IMG/VR virus record: IMGVR_UViG_3300021425_000057
Location: 1-47,804 of that record
Source of the DNA: a virus
Direction: 5' to 3' (one strand)
Length of the DNA stretch: 47,804 nucleotides
The position numbers and the translations under genes were made by a program. Positions 24,335 to 33,566 of this stretch are shown here, piece by piece. The notes beneath the pieces were generated by a model. That model was not told where the DNA came from. It saw nothing but the letters and a program-made list of their open reading frames with translations, and did not search any database. Each line of letters begins with the position of its first letter. Position 1 is the first letter of the stretch.

Positions 24335-24350
24335 GTAACTTATAAGTTAC
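24335..24350. promoter_or_regulatory. 16-bp perfect palindrome GTAACTTATAAGTTAC
   Basis: The sequence equals its own reverse complement over 16 bases and starts one base after the upstream stop codon. It could be a protein-binding operator or an additional hairpin before the terminator at 24359. The role is unknown. Confidence 0.45.
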
Positions 24351-24358
24351 TGTATCAG

Positions 24359-24389
24359 AGGGGGTTGCAATAGCAGCCCCTTCTTTTTT
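24359..24389 (+). terminator. Intrinsic terminator running into connector promoter
   Basis: Stem GGGGTTGC / GCAGCCCC (one wobble) with a 4-base loop AATA is followed by TTCTTTTTT. The next -7 box starts at 24391. Confidence 0.82.
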
Positions 24390-24390
24390 G

Positions 24391-24398
24391 TATCTTTG
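24391..24398 (+). promoter_or_regulatory. -7 box TATCTTTG for the connector-tail genes
   Basis: Exact TAnnTTTG match, 19 nt before the ATG at 24418. TTG at 24365-24367 is a possible -33 element (spacer 23), lying inside the terminator stem. Confidence 0.65.
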
Positions 24399-24417
24399 CC
24401 TATAGAACAGAATTATT

Positions 24418-25158
24418 ATGGCATCTGTAAACGAAGTTTATTCAGCACTTAAAAATCTGGCTAACAAAGATGAGCGTGGATTCATTACACCTAAGGTGTT
24501 TAACACGTTTACTACTGTTGCTCAGAATAAAATATTTAACGACCTATTCAACGAGTTGACAAAAGCACAAACATTACGTGCTAGAAACGTTGATGCAAAA
24601 ATGCACCACTCCTACACCAAGCGTTTGGAGGAAGATCTGGCATACTTCTCTAAGGAGTCTAATATTAGCCAAGCTAACGGTGTATTTGCTAAACCAGATG
24701 ACTTGGCACGTATTATATCTATGAAATCTTCAGGGGCTTACGTGTTCGGAACATCTACTTCAACCCCTATTGATGTTATGTATGATGAATCAAAGATTGA
24801 GTATATACTTCAATCTGATTTATCCGCTCCTTCAGCTAGCCATCCCGTGGCGATAGTATCAAATGACATTGAAGTTTTTCCAACTACGGTAAAAAAGATA
24901 AAAGTTAAATACTATAAGTATCCAGAAGGAAGAAATGTAAGTACAGGAGCCAGAACAGCTCTATCTCCTAGATACAATGCAACCAACCTAGGTGGATCAA
25001 ACGAAGTGTTTGACCCTACCACATCTGTAGATTTTGAATTACCAGACCACTATGTACCGACTCTCATTTTGGAAATCGGTAAGATGATTGGTATTAATCT
25101 ACGTGACCAAGAAGTATTTGCCTACACAAGCGGAGAGGCTCAACAACAAAAGCAGTAA
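24418..25158 (+). CDS. Head-tail connector / ring protein (probable)
   Basis: This 246-residue protein starts with a helical N-terminal half (VYSALKNLANKDERGFITPKVFNTFTTVAQN, AQTLRARNVDAKMHHSYTKRLEEDLAYF), followed by a beta-rich part (IEVFPTTVKKIKVKYYKYPEG) and a Gln-rich C-terminus. Proteins with this layout sit between capsid and tail-hub genes in Bacteroidota short-tailed phages and form rings below the portal. The next gene begins three bases after its stop. The role is inferred from position and general architecture. Confidence 0.6.
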   Translation: MASVNEVYSALKNLANKDERGFITPKVFNTFTTVAQNKIFNDLFNELTKAQTLRARNVDAKMHHSYTKRLEEDLAYFSKESNISQANGVFAKPDDLARIISMKSSGAYVFGTSTSTPIDVMYDESKIEYILQSDLSAPSASHPVAIVSNDIEVFPTTVKKIKVKYYKYPEGRNVSTGARTALSPRYNATNLGGSNEVFDPTTSVDFELPDHYVPTLILEIGKMIGINLRDQEVFAYTSGEAQQQKQ

Positions 25159-25161
25159 TAG

Positions 25162-25974
25162 ATGGCAAGAGATACAGTTTCAGTAGACCAAATAGTAAAC
25201 GACTTCCTTTTAACCTCGGATGGAGATGACTATGTAAACAATGCCAATGGCGTTGTTATACGCAACTATGCGCTGCGAGGTATCCGAGAGATGGGCTTTG
25301 ATATACAAAAACGCATTAAATCATTAAAGCTTACGGTAAACACCGACAACGATACAATTGAGCTTCCCGATGACTTTGTAGACTACACTAAGATTGGTGT
25401 AATAGGGGGAGACGGTTTGATATATGTTTTTGCAGAAAACAAAAATCAAGCAGCTCCTATGAAATACAAGTTGGATGCAGCCGGAAACAGAATTGACTCA
25501 GACAACGATGGCGTGTTTGATCGTGAAGACGCTAAAGATGAGGTAGGAAGCCGAGCTTCTTTGTCTGATTACGAGAGCTACACCTTTAGAAATTTCTTGT
25601 ACGAGGGCAATATTGGACGTGCCTACGGTATCGGGGGTGGTAAGTACTCTGGTGAGTTCCGCATTAACTACGAACAAAATCGTATTGAATTATACAGCAC
25701 AGCTGGATACAGTGAAGTGATTGTAGAATATATAGCTGATGAAGCAAGAAGTACTAATCCATCCATCCATATTTACGCAGAGAACGCCCTGCGCTCTTAT
25801 ATCTATTACAGACTTGTGGAGCGTAAAGCTAACGTACCGATGGTTGAGAAATCGAGAGCAAGACAAGAGTACTACAATGAAAGAAGACTAGCCAACGCTC
25901 GTCTAAAATCATTTACTAAAGAAGAAGCTCTCAAGACAATTAGAAAGAATTACAAGCAAAGCCCTAAGGGTTAA
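25162..25974 (+). CDS. Second head-tail connector / tail adaptor protein (probable)
   Basis: This 270-residue protein opens with a helical segment (NYALRGIREMGFDIQKRIKSLKL) and a beta strand pattern TVNTDNDTIELPDDFVDYTKIG, typical of tail tubular or adaptor proteins that join the portal to the tail hub. Near residue 112 the segment DSDNDGVFDREDAKD fits a Ca2+-binding loop of the D-x-D-x-D-G type. The C-terminus is strongly helical and basic. It lies directly between the first connector and the 1566-residue hub gene, with 3-base gaps on both sides. The family call is tentative. Confidence 0.6.
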   Translation: MARDTVSVDQIVNDFLLTSDGDDYVNNANGVVIRNYALRGIREMGFDIQKRIKSLKLTVNTDNDTIELPDDFVDYTKIGVIGGDGLIYVFAENKNQAAPMKYKLDAAGNRIDSDNDGVFDREDAKDEVGSRASLSDYESYTFRNFLYEGNIGRAYGIGGGKYSGEFRINYEQNRIELYSTAGYSEVIVEYIADEARSTNPSIHIYAENALRSYIYYRLVERKANVPMVEKSRARQEYYNERRLANARLKSFTKEEALKTIRKNYKQSPKG

Positions 25975-25977
25975 TCT

Positions 25978-28900
25978 ATGGCTATCGATAAACTCATACC
26001 TCAGTATTTAACCTCAGATACTGACCAGAAGCTTATAAAGTCTGTTGAGATGACAGACAACCTCAACGTCAGAATAAGTAACGATGACGAAGGTACTGCT
26101 GGTGTTGTAAAGAACGTAAAAGGAACTACAGCTATAACAGGTAAGGGGAGTGCTGATATCATACCTGCAGGGGATAACAGAGTTATTGGATCTGTAGCCA
26201 ACGAGAAAAATAAAGAGGTACTGTTTCTGTTATGGAACTCTAACGGGAATCACGGTATCTACAAGATAGACCTTACTACAAATAAATTTAGAAGACTATA
26301 CTTTGATTCGGTTTTAAATTTTAGTGAGAAATCTTATGCTAAATGTGATGTAGTAATCAATGAGGATGAGGAGACATTGTTGTACTTTACAGACAATCTA
26401 AACCCTCCAATGAAGGTCAACATCAACAGATTAGAAACCTTTGATTACCCTTCATCTTTATACAGTGGTACAGACGAGGAAAAATTACTCTCTTTAACAG
26501 CAGCAAAACAACCGCCTCTAAGTCCTCCTACATTTACATTGGTAAATAATCCAGATGTAAAACACAACTTAATCAAAGAGAAGAACTTCCAGTTCGCATA
26601 TAAATATGTATATGTAGACGGGGAGCATTCTGCGCTATCACCGTATAGCTCTTTAGCTTTTGCATCAAATCAGTTTAAGTATGGGTTTATTGACGATGGT
26701 GCTAAAAACTTTTTCAATCAGATCAACGTATTTGTAAGGAACACAAAGGCTGATGTTAAGGAGATTGTACTTTACGCTAGAGAGGGAAACAAGGGTACTT
26801 TCTACGAAGTTGCTAGTATAGACAACAACGATGCTAATACCAATGCTCGTACAATCAACTTCATAAACGAAACTATAGGGAAGCCTTTGTCGGACAACGA
26901 CCTCAACAGAGTGTATGATAACGTGCCTCAGCTAGCACGTGCGCAAGCATTTGCGGGTGGACGGATTATGTATGGCAACTACACCGAGGGCTACGAAAAC
27001 ATTGACACAGACACGGAGCTTCTCACTAACTACCATAAGAAGGAAGATATATACAGCATAGATGTAACTATCAAAGACCCTACAAGCGAGGAGGAATTTT
27101 CTAAACCAGTACTCCAGTTTGACTACACCTCACTGCCTTCTAGTGTTCCTAGTGGATCTAAAATACTATTAAACTTTGTAGTAGAGCTTGATGACATACA
27201 TATAGGTGGCAACGACTATGGTGTAGAAAACATCGTCCTTGATGACGGTGATTTAGAGATTCAGTACAATAAGATTGACGATGTAACCGCACTGGAGACA
27301 AAGACTATTGATGTAGAGAAAATTAAGGGCGAATCCTTCTTCTCTGCTAACTGGAGTTCTTTCCTGGGTGCATTGGGAGTTTGGTGGACATATAACGACA
27401 CTTTTGTTCCTGCACTAACTATGCGCTCAGAAGGCGTTTATTTTAGAGAGGTCATTGATGTATCCACTACAACCACTTTAGCTGGAATCAAAACTCTTGT
27501 AGAGAATAGGATTACTAGCAAAACATATGATTGTTTCTTAAATCCAAGTCAAGGTGTAAGAAGGCTGAGTGTGCTAGAGCATACCGTTGTGAATCTTATA
27601 GCAGAAAAAGGCGCATTCAAAGGCAGCGCTAAGTTCAAGTTGTTCACTACAGGTACTACTGACGAGTATGAACTCTCTATGCAGTATATCGACCTAGAGC
27701 CTTTTGAGTTTTTTAAAAACGGTACAAAGCCTACGGAAATACTATCTACAAACCGATTCCGACTTAACGTTTTTTCGGGCACTAGAAAGGCTACTCCTTA
27801 CTTCACTGACCCGGAGATTATTATGGGGGCTACAGGAGTGTTTGAGGACCTTGATGGATACAAGTCTTTTAAATCTGGAGCTTCTCATAGACTCGGTGTT
27901 GTGTACTTGGATGACCGGGGGCGAGCTTCAGGTGTTCAGGAACTAGGCAGCTCTTTTGTGGAAAAGCTAAATAATAGAGGTAGCGAGAATGAATTGTTTG
28001 GTCAGGCTTCTATAGTTATGAGACTAAAGCACTCAGCACCATCTTGGGCTAAAAAATGGCTGCCTGTTTACACGGGTATGGGTGATAATGAGATGAAGCT
28101 TATGTACGGTGTGAACGGTGCTTTCATACCTACAAATAATCTTGAGCGAACCACAAGCCTAGATACTAAAAACAAGATATACATATCACTAAACTCAATA
28201 TTCGGAGACAGTGGGTACAATAAATCTTTTGGTGCTGACATCAACTATCAGTACGAAAAGGGGGATAGGCTTCGTATCATACGATATGACGGAGACGAAA
28301 CTTACAGAGACGAGTTCAATGTTCTTGGGTTTGAAAGACTAACGAAAGACGAGTCAACAAATCCGATATTTGACAAAGTAAATGAAGACGCTAAGAGTGT
28401 AACCTCTGGAGACTTTTTGATTTTAGAGGACAACGGTGTATTCCCATTCAGCTACTCAGCTGTAGCAAACAACAACAGCAAATGGTTCGGAAAATGTATT
28501 GTCGAGGTTTACAGACCACTAAAACAGCCTGACGAATTTGTTTATTATGATTTTGGTAAAGCTTACGATATATCGTCTGGCACTCACTCTGACGAACGAG
28601 GCACAACTACTCCTACAATCAACATTACTAGGAGAACAGGTACTATTGAATTTAACAGTAGCGATATCATATTTAAGGGAGATGTTCTTTCTGGTACAAA
28701 CATTGATTTAACTGTACTCAATGTGTACGAGGAGGATGGAACTTACTATGCGTATGCACAAAACAATGCAGCAGTAGCCCCTCCATCAGGAAGCTCTGCT
28801 GTCACGGTAACCAATCCAGATTCGGTTATTCAGATTGATCAAGGGGATGTCTACTTCAGACCGCATCTCATTTATGTGTCAAACAAACAAATCGACAACA

Positions 28901-30678
28901 TTTCCTATAAAGGAGCCGGGTCTACACCTTCTATAGTTGACTTCCTTGAGAGCTATTCTATTTGCGACTTCTTTGAGTCTAAGGACAGATCTCAGGGCAA
29001 GCCATATGGATATATACCTGAGGCTAAAACAATACGTAGAATCGCTTCTGTGACCTATTCTGATGCATTTGTATCAGACTCAGAAGTGCTTGGACTGAGT
29101 GCATTCAACTTGAGCCTGGCTAACTGGACCGACCTAGACATTTCTTACGGTCAAATAGATGCTTTGATTCAGCGTGGCGATGCACTCACTGTATTGCAAG
29201 ACAGCAAGGCTTCTCAGATGCCTATCGGCAGAAACTTGATTGAATACACTGGTGGACAGGCAGGAGTAACTGTCTCTAAAAATGTATTAGGCGTACCTTC
29301 TTATTACGCAGGTGATTACGGAACATCAGGAAACCCAGAGTCAGCTGTTGAAAGGTTTGGTGTTGTTTACTACACAGATGTCAAGGCAGGAAAAGTTATA
29401 CGCATCAGCGCAGACGGAATTACACCTATTAGCGAAAAGGGAATGTCTAGCTTCTTTGAGAAAACATTCAAGGAGCTGGTTTCAAACTCATCATCTCCTT
29501 TGGTGGTAGGCGGGTTTGACCCCGACAATGATGAGTATCTAATATCTATAGAAGGTACTAGCTCTGCTGAAATAACTATAGGTAGCGACAACTATGATCT
29601 TCCTACGGATGGAAGCGGTAATATTGTAGTTTCCCCTACATTTACATCTCAAACTGTTCTTTGGAACTTGGCTGGATTTAACTGGGATGAGTTCTGTGGC
29701 GACTGGGATGAAGTTGGCAATGGGGTTGTATTTTTAGACAACATACTTCAGTCTAACGGAGTTCTAGTAGATATTGCATTTATGGGTACTACCGGAACTA
29801 TAGATGTAATAGTAACCGATTCTGATTACTCGTTTACCACAATAGGTCAGTTGAACCTATCTACAGGGGTTCTCACAATTCCTAGCACAACTTGTACAGG
29901 AACGGCTATTACCATAGGAGACTCTTCAGCAAACACAACAGGAGTCACTATAGCATACAAACACAAAGAAGGGGTTTGGGGAAGCAAGTATAGTTTCGTA
30001 CCTTCAAACTACGTATCTGTAAACAACACACTGTACGGATTCTATGACAACGGTACAGACATTGTTTGGGAACACAATGTGAATGCAACTAGAAATAATT
30101 TCTATGGAACTCAATACGACTCTATGTTTGAGGTTGTGTCAAACTTTAATCCTTCTATGATTAAAACGTTTGAAGCTCTTGGTGTTGAGGGGAATGGTAC
30201 TTGGACATCTACACTGACCACTTCTGATCAGCAAACCAGCATATCTGAATTTGATGAGAGAGAAAAGCATAGATACGCACTTATACCTAGAGATACACTG
30301 GTATCAACATCTCATAAGATTTTTATCGGTGTTGTTGATTCTGTATCTGGTGATAACATTACATTCACCACTCCTGTTAACAGACTTCCTTTTGTAGTAG
30401 GAGATACACTAAACACCGTATCGGGTAGCACTATTACCTCGCTAGGTGTTACAGTTGCATCTCTAGTAGACAGAAAGACGATAGAATGTAGTGCAACGCC
30501 ATCTGTAAACGCAGGTGACCACATTGTTGTACAGCATACCGCTTCTGTAGATGGTGACCCTATGAGAGATGTTTTCTTAAAGATTAAAATGGAGACCAGT
30601 GATACTAGTGCATTTGAGGTTCACGCAATATCTGTGAACTACGACAGGTCTAGGCTACACAACGATAGAGTGAACTAA
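25978..30678 (+). CDS. Large tail hub / tail stabilisation protein (1566 aa)
   Basis: This very large, beta-rich protein follows the two connector genes. Its N-terminal ~330 residues look like a beta-propeller: after IPQYLTSDTDQ come repeated strand patterns such as VIGSVANEKNKEVLFLLWNS and GIYKIDLTTNKFRRLYF. Tail stabilisation proteins of short-tailed phages (P22 gp10-like) show the same pattern and position. The middle and C-terminal parts are Gly/Ser/Thr-rich, with no enzymatic motif seen. It would form the lower tail hub to which fibres attach. Assignment is from context and fold pattern. Confidence 0.65.
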   Translation: MAIDKLIPQYLTSDTDQKLIKSVEMTDNLNVRISNDDEGTAGVVKNVKGTTAITGKGSADIIPAGDNRVIGSVANEKNKEVLFLLWNSNGNHGIYKIDLTTNKFRRLYFDSVLNFSEKSYAKCDVVINEDEETLLYFTDNLNPPMKVNINRLETFDYPSSLYSGTDEEKLLSLTAAKQPPLSPPTFTLVNNPDVKHNLIKEKNFQFAYKYVYVDGEHSALSPYSSLAFASNQFKYGFIDDGAKNFFNQINVFVRNTKADVKEIVLYAREGNKGTFYEVASIDNNDANTNARTINFINETIGKPLSDNDLNRVYDNVPQLARAQAFAGGRIMYGNYTEGYENIDTDTELLTNYHKKEDIYSIDVTIKDPTSEEEFSKPVLQFDYTSLPSSVPSGSKILLNFVVELDDIHIGGNDYGVENIVLDDGDLEIQYNKIDDVTALETKTIDVEKIKGESFFSANWSSFLGALGVWWTYNDTFVPALTMRSEGVYFREVIDVSTTTTLAGIKTLVENRITSKTYDCFLNPSQGVRRLSVLEHTVVNLIAEKGAFKGSAKFKLFTTGTTDEYELSMQYIDLEPFEFFKNGTKPTEILSTNRFRLNVFSGTRKATPYFTDPEIIMGATGVFEDLDGYKSFKSGASHRLGVVYLDDRGRASGVQELGSSFVEKLNNRGSENELFGQASIVMRLKHSAPSWAKKWLPVYTGMGDNEMKLMYGVNGAFIPTNNLERTTSLDTKNKIYISLNSIFGDSGYNKSFGADINYQYEKGDRLRIIRYDGDETYRDEFNVLGFERLTKDESTNPIFDKVNEDAKSVTSGDFLILEDNGVFPFSYSAVANNNSKWFGKCIVEVYRPLKQPDEFVYYDFGKAYDISSGTHSDERGTTTPTINITRRTGTIEFNSSDIIFKGDVLSGTNIDLTVLNVYEEDGTYYAYAQNNAAVAPPSGSSAVTVTNPDSVIQIDQGDVYFRPHLIYVSNKQIDNISYKGAGSTPSIVDFLESYSICDFFESKDRSQGKPYGYIPEAKTIRRIASVTYSDAFVSDSEVLGLSAFNLSLANWTDLDISYGQIDALIQRGDALTVLQDSKASQMPIGRNLIEYTGGQAGVTVSKNVLGVPSYYAGDYGTSGNPESAVERFGVVYYTDVKAGKVIRISADGITPISEKGMSSFFEKTFKELVSNSSSPLVVGGFDPDNDEYLISIEGTSSAEITIGSDNYDLPTDGSGNIVVSPTFTSQTVLWNLAGFNWDEFCGDWDEVGNGVVFLDNILQSNGVLVDIAFMGTTGTIDVIVTDSDYSFTTIGQLNLSTGVLTIPSTTCTGTAITIGDSSANTTGVTIAYKHKEGVWGSKYSFVPSNYVSVNNTLYGFYDNGTDIVWEHNVNATRNNFYGTQYDSMFEVVSNFNPSMIKTFEALGVEGNGTWTSTLTTSDQQTSISEFDEREKHRYALIPRDTLVSTSHKIFIGVVDSVSGDNITFTTPVNRLPFVVGDTLNTVSGSTITSLGVTVASLVDRKTIECSATPSVNAGDHIVVQHTASVDGDPMRDVFLKIKMETSDTSAFEVHAISVNYDRSRLHNDRVN

Positions 30679-30684
30679 AAACAG

Positions 30685-30692
30685 TAAATTTG
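30685..30692 (+). promoter_or_regulatory. -7 box TAAATTTG, leaderless arrangement
   Basis: TAAATTTG then CAAT then ATG at 30697, identical over 17 bases to the site at 3072-3088. No TTG element is evident upstream. Confidence 0.65.
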
Positions 30693-30696
30693 CAAT

Positions 30697-31977
30697 ATGA
30701 AGGCAAAAAAGGATAATACAAAAAAATACGCAGTTGGCGGATTCATACAGGCTGGGCTAGGGGCTGCTCAGGCTATTTATGGAGCCAGTCAAATACCAAG
30801 GGCTAATGCTGAATTTGCCGCAGCTCAAGCAGCAGCTCCTTCACTGGAGACACCTGCTCAGTTTTACGAAAACTATCGTAACGCCTATGATGCCGAGATT
30901 GCAAGAATGGAATCTGAAAGCATTGACCGTAACATCGGAACATCTGTGCAAGCCCTTCAAGGCGCAGGTGGTCGTGCATTGGTCGGAGGACTAAGCGCTG
31001 TTACAGGACAGGCTCAAAATGAACGTAACAGAATGCTCGCTCAAGAAAGAGCTGTAAGACTACAGGCTGGTTCAGAACTCGCTAGAGCAGAAGAAAGATC
31101 TGTTCAGATGAGAGAAAGACGCAGTCAAGCTCAAATGGATAGAGCTAGTCAGGCTTACCAAGCCGCATTAGGTAATATAGGCGGTGGGCTTAGCTCTATG
31201 GCTACAGGTCTTACGGAAGGTTTTGCTGCCTTAAAAGACAAAGAAGGTGGAAGTGGAGACAAACGACCAGGAAGTCTTCTAGAGAGAGCTAGGGCTAGAT
31301 TCGGGGGATTAGACGGAGAAGGTTCTGAGGCTAAAGTGGCTGATGTTCCTAGTCTCAAAATAGACACTCCTGAAATGGATTTTGCTAAGAACTATATGAG
31401 TCGCTTTGAAAGACCTTCTGTAGGTGATTTAGGTGAATCGTTTAAGCCAGCTCAGCCACAGTCTTACGACTTCGCTACAGAGAGAGATAAGTTTGTATCT
31501 GGAGCGCCTAAGGGTCGTTTTGACGAGCTTTTAGGAAGGTCTACTAATCCAAACGCTATGAGCTTTGTGCCTACGATAGACCAAAATGGGTATCAGGCTA
31601 CGCCAGAGAACGAGGCAATCATCAAGAGATACAGAGACAAGATGATGCTGGAGCGTGGATACACTAACTCTGACTACAAGAAGTCACAAGAGATAACATT
31701 CACACCAGAAGAAAATAAAATCATTTCCGCTTACGAGAAAGGAAGACCAAAGAGAAACGGTTATCCTGTATTCGAGCAAGGGGGTATGAAGACTAAAGGA
31801 GCTTTTAACCACGACACAAACCCTATTCATTTAGTACAAGACGGTCAGAAGGTTGGTGAAGCTACAGGTGGAGAATATATACTGAATCCAGAACAAGCAA
31901 AGGCAGTTGCTAAAGAAAGCTCTTATGCACGTAAACTGTTCAAGAGATTTGAAAAGAACGCTAAAAAGAACAAGTAA
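30697..31977 (+). CDS. Internal virion / ejection protein (probable)
   Basis: This 426-residue protein has a basic N-terminus (MKAKKDNTKK), a Gly/Ala-rich hydrophobic segment (FIQAGLGAAQAIYGASQI), a long Ala/Gln/Arg-rich helical region through about residue 155 and a Gly-rich hinge. The C-terminus (HDTNPIHLVQDGQKVGEATGGEYILNPEQ) is a motif I recognise from internal virion proteins of other Bacteroidota phages. Such proteins are packed in the head and enter the cell envelope with the DNA. It is first in a three-gene unit with 1-base stop/start overlaps, all of the same likely class. The leaderless-type promoter lies 4 nt upstream. Confidence 0.62.
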   Translation: MKAKKDNTKKYAVGGFIQAGLGAAQAIYGASQIPRANAEFAAAQAAAPSLETPAQFYENYRNAYDAEIARMESESIDRNIGTSVQALQGAGGRALVGGLSAVTGQAQNERNRMLAQERAVRLQAGSELARAEERSVQMRERRSQAQMDRASQAYQAALGNIGGGLSSMATGLTEGFAALKDKEGGSGDKRPGSLLERARARFGGLDGEGSEAKVADVPSLKIDTPEMDFAKNYMSRFERPSVGDLGESFKPAQPQSYDFATERDKFVSGAPKGRFDELLGRSTNPNAMSFVPTIDQNGYQATPENEAIIKRYRDKMMLERGYTNSDYKKSQEITFTPEENKIISAYEKGRPKRNGYPVFEQGGMKTKGAFNHDTNPIHLVQDGQKVGEATGGEYILNPEQAKAVAKESSYARKLFKRFEKNAKKNK

Positions 31978-33566
31978 TGTCAGGACCGCTAGGAACAACA
32001 GTATTTAAAGTACCAGAGCTAGGAGCTTTGGAGAGACAGTTACGTGAAAAGCAAGAGGCTAAAGACGAGAAAGAGCGTATGCGCAGAGAGCGTGAGATCA
32101 ACGCATCTGGTGCTGAGGCTCTGTATAGCAAGAATGCGTATAAGCTAAAAGCTGGGTACGATGGACCTGCACTAGGGGCTTTTTCTGAAATGATGAAGGC
32201 TGGTGTTGAATACGAAAAGACTGGTAGCGCACAGGCTAAGTCTGATTTTGACAAATGGAATCAAAAGCTCAATCAGATTATGAACGTTGGCGTAAGTGTC
32301 AGCGGGACTATGCTTCAAGAATATCAAGGTTTCTATGCAAATCAAGGTGAAGGGTATGCTTCAACACAAGAAGATGTAGACAGATCTTTCTCGGAAAAAA
32401 TGAATAGAAATGTAAACTGGAAGATTCAGAACGGAGAGATTATGATTGAAAGCGGTACGGGATATGTTCCCTTTGCTCAGCATACTATGTTCTCAGACAA
32501 AATCAATCCAGACAATTCATTCATAATCCCCAGAGAGGCAAAGACTGGTCGCTATGTAGCACCGACTTCATTCATTATGGATAGAGAAAACGTTGGCGTG
32601 CTTTCTAGGTCTAAAGATGCAAACGAAGCTTATCTAAGACTTGACAAACAACTTAGATACAAGATTGAGTCAGACAAAAACTTCCTAGAAGATGTAGCTA
32701 TCTACGCAGAAATTGCAAGAGGTCACATCAGTGGTACTGAGCCTATCTCTGTTCAGATGAAGAACGAGGCTGTGAAGAAGATGCAGAAAGAAGAAAATCT
32801 TGAGGAGGCTCTCGATTTTTATTCTGCCGCAATAAAAGATAGAATCGATGATGTTTACAATCAGTTCAGAGAAGAAAAGGTAGACCCTACTTCTGCTGAG
32901 GCTCTTGCTGGCAGCGAAACAGAAACTGAATCAGAACCTACTCAAAAAGCTGTACCTGTAAATGTAACCGAATCTCTAGCTCAAGAAAGACGTGTGAATA
33001 TGGAGGGCGCTTTAAATCAAGCTCCTGTGACAATGAATAGAGACTTTGCTGTGAATCAAAAGGAGATTCAGTCTTACATTGAAAAATACTCAGACGGAAA
33101 CTCCCCAATTACAGCACAAGACGTTATTGATGTATCAGCCAAGTACGGGGTTCCTATAGAATTCATTCTAGCTCAAGGTAGACTGGAATCAAACTTTGGA
33201 ACTAAAGGTCGTGGCGCTAGAACAAAGAATATTTACAACGTAGGCAACTACACATCTGGCGATACAATGCGTAAAGACTCAGCAGAGCAAAAAGCCGTGA
33301 GTCGTGAGATGACTGATTGGGTTGGAGGCTTAGAAGCTTACGCTAGATTGTTACAGCAAGATTATATGCCTGAAGACGGAAACTGGAACAGGTTGTTAGA
33401 GAATGAGTTCGTAAATAAAGACGGTAACAGATATGCTACTGACGATAAATACGAAGGTAAGCTAAAAGACATCATATCAGGCATTTACAAATTAAACACT
33501 GAAAAATCCGTATCTTCGCAAGAACAGTTCGATGCTAAATCTGCACGACAAAGATACAATTACTGA
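31977..33566 (+). CDS. Internal virion protein with C-terminal muramidase-like domain
   Basis: This 529-residue protein has a charged helical N-terminus and middle, an acidic Ser/Thr/Glu-rich linker near 308-330, and a C-terminal domain from about 365 to 510 with SAKYGVPIEFILAQGRLESNFGT and NIYNVGNYTSGD. That arrangement resembles glucosaminidase or lytic transglycosylase domains, with Glu404 (in RLESNFG) the likely catalytic acid. A wall-cutting activity in an ejected virion protein would open the peptidoglycan for DNA entry, as in T7 gp16. It overlaps its neighbours by one base on each side (TAATG, TGATG). A dedicated lysis enzyme is a less likely reading given its neighbours. Confidence 0.72.
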   Translation: MSGPLGTTVFKVPELGALERQLREKQEAKDEKERMRREREINASGAEALYSKNAYKLKAGYDGPALGAFSEMMKAGVEYEKTGSAQAKSDFDKWNQKLNQIMNVGVSVSGTMLQEYQGFYANQGEGYASTQEDVDRSFSEKMNRNVNWKIQNGEIMIESGTGYVPFAQHTMFSDKINPDNSFIIPREAKTGRYVAPTSFIMDRENVGVLSRSKDANEAYLRLDKQLRYKIESDKNFLEDVAIYAEIARGHISGTEPISVQMKNEAVKKMQKEENLEEALDFYSAAIKDRIDDVYNQFREEKVDPTSAEALAGSETETESEPTQKAVPVNVTESLAQERRVNMEGALNQAPVTMNRDFAVNQKEIQSYIEKYSDGNSPITAQDVIDVSAKYGVPIEFILAQGRLESNFGTKGRGARTKNIYNVGNYTSGDTMRKDSAEQKAVSREMTDWVGGLEAYARLLQQDYMPEDGNWNRLLENEFVNKDGNRYATDDKYEGKLKDIISGIYKLNTEKSVSSQEQFDAKSARQRYNY

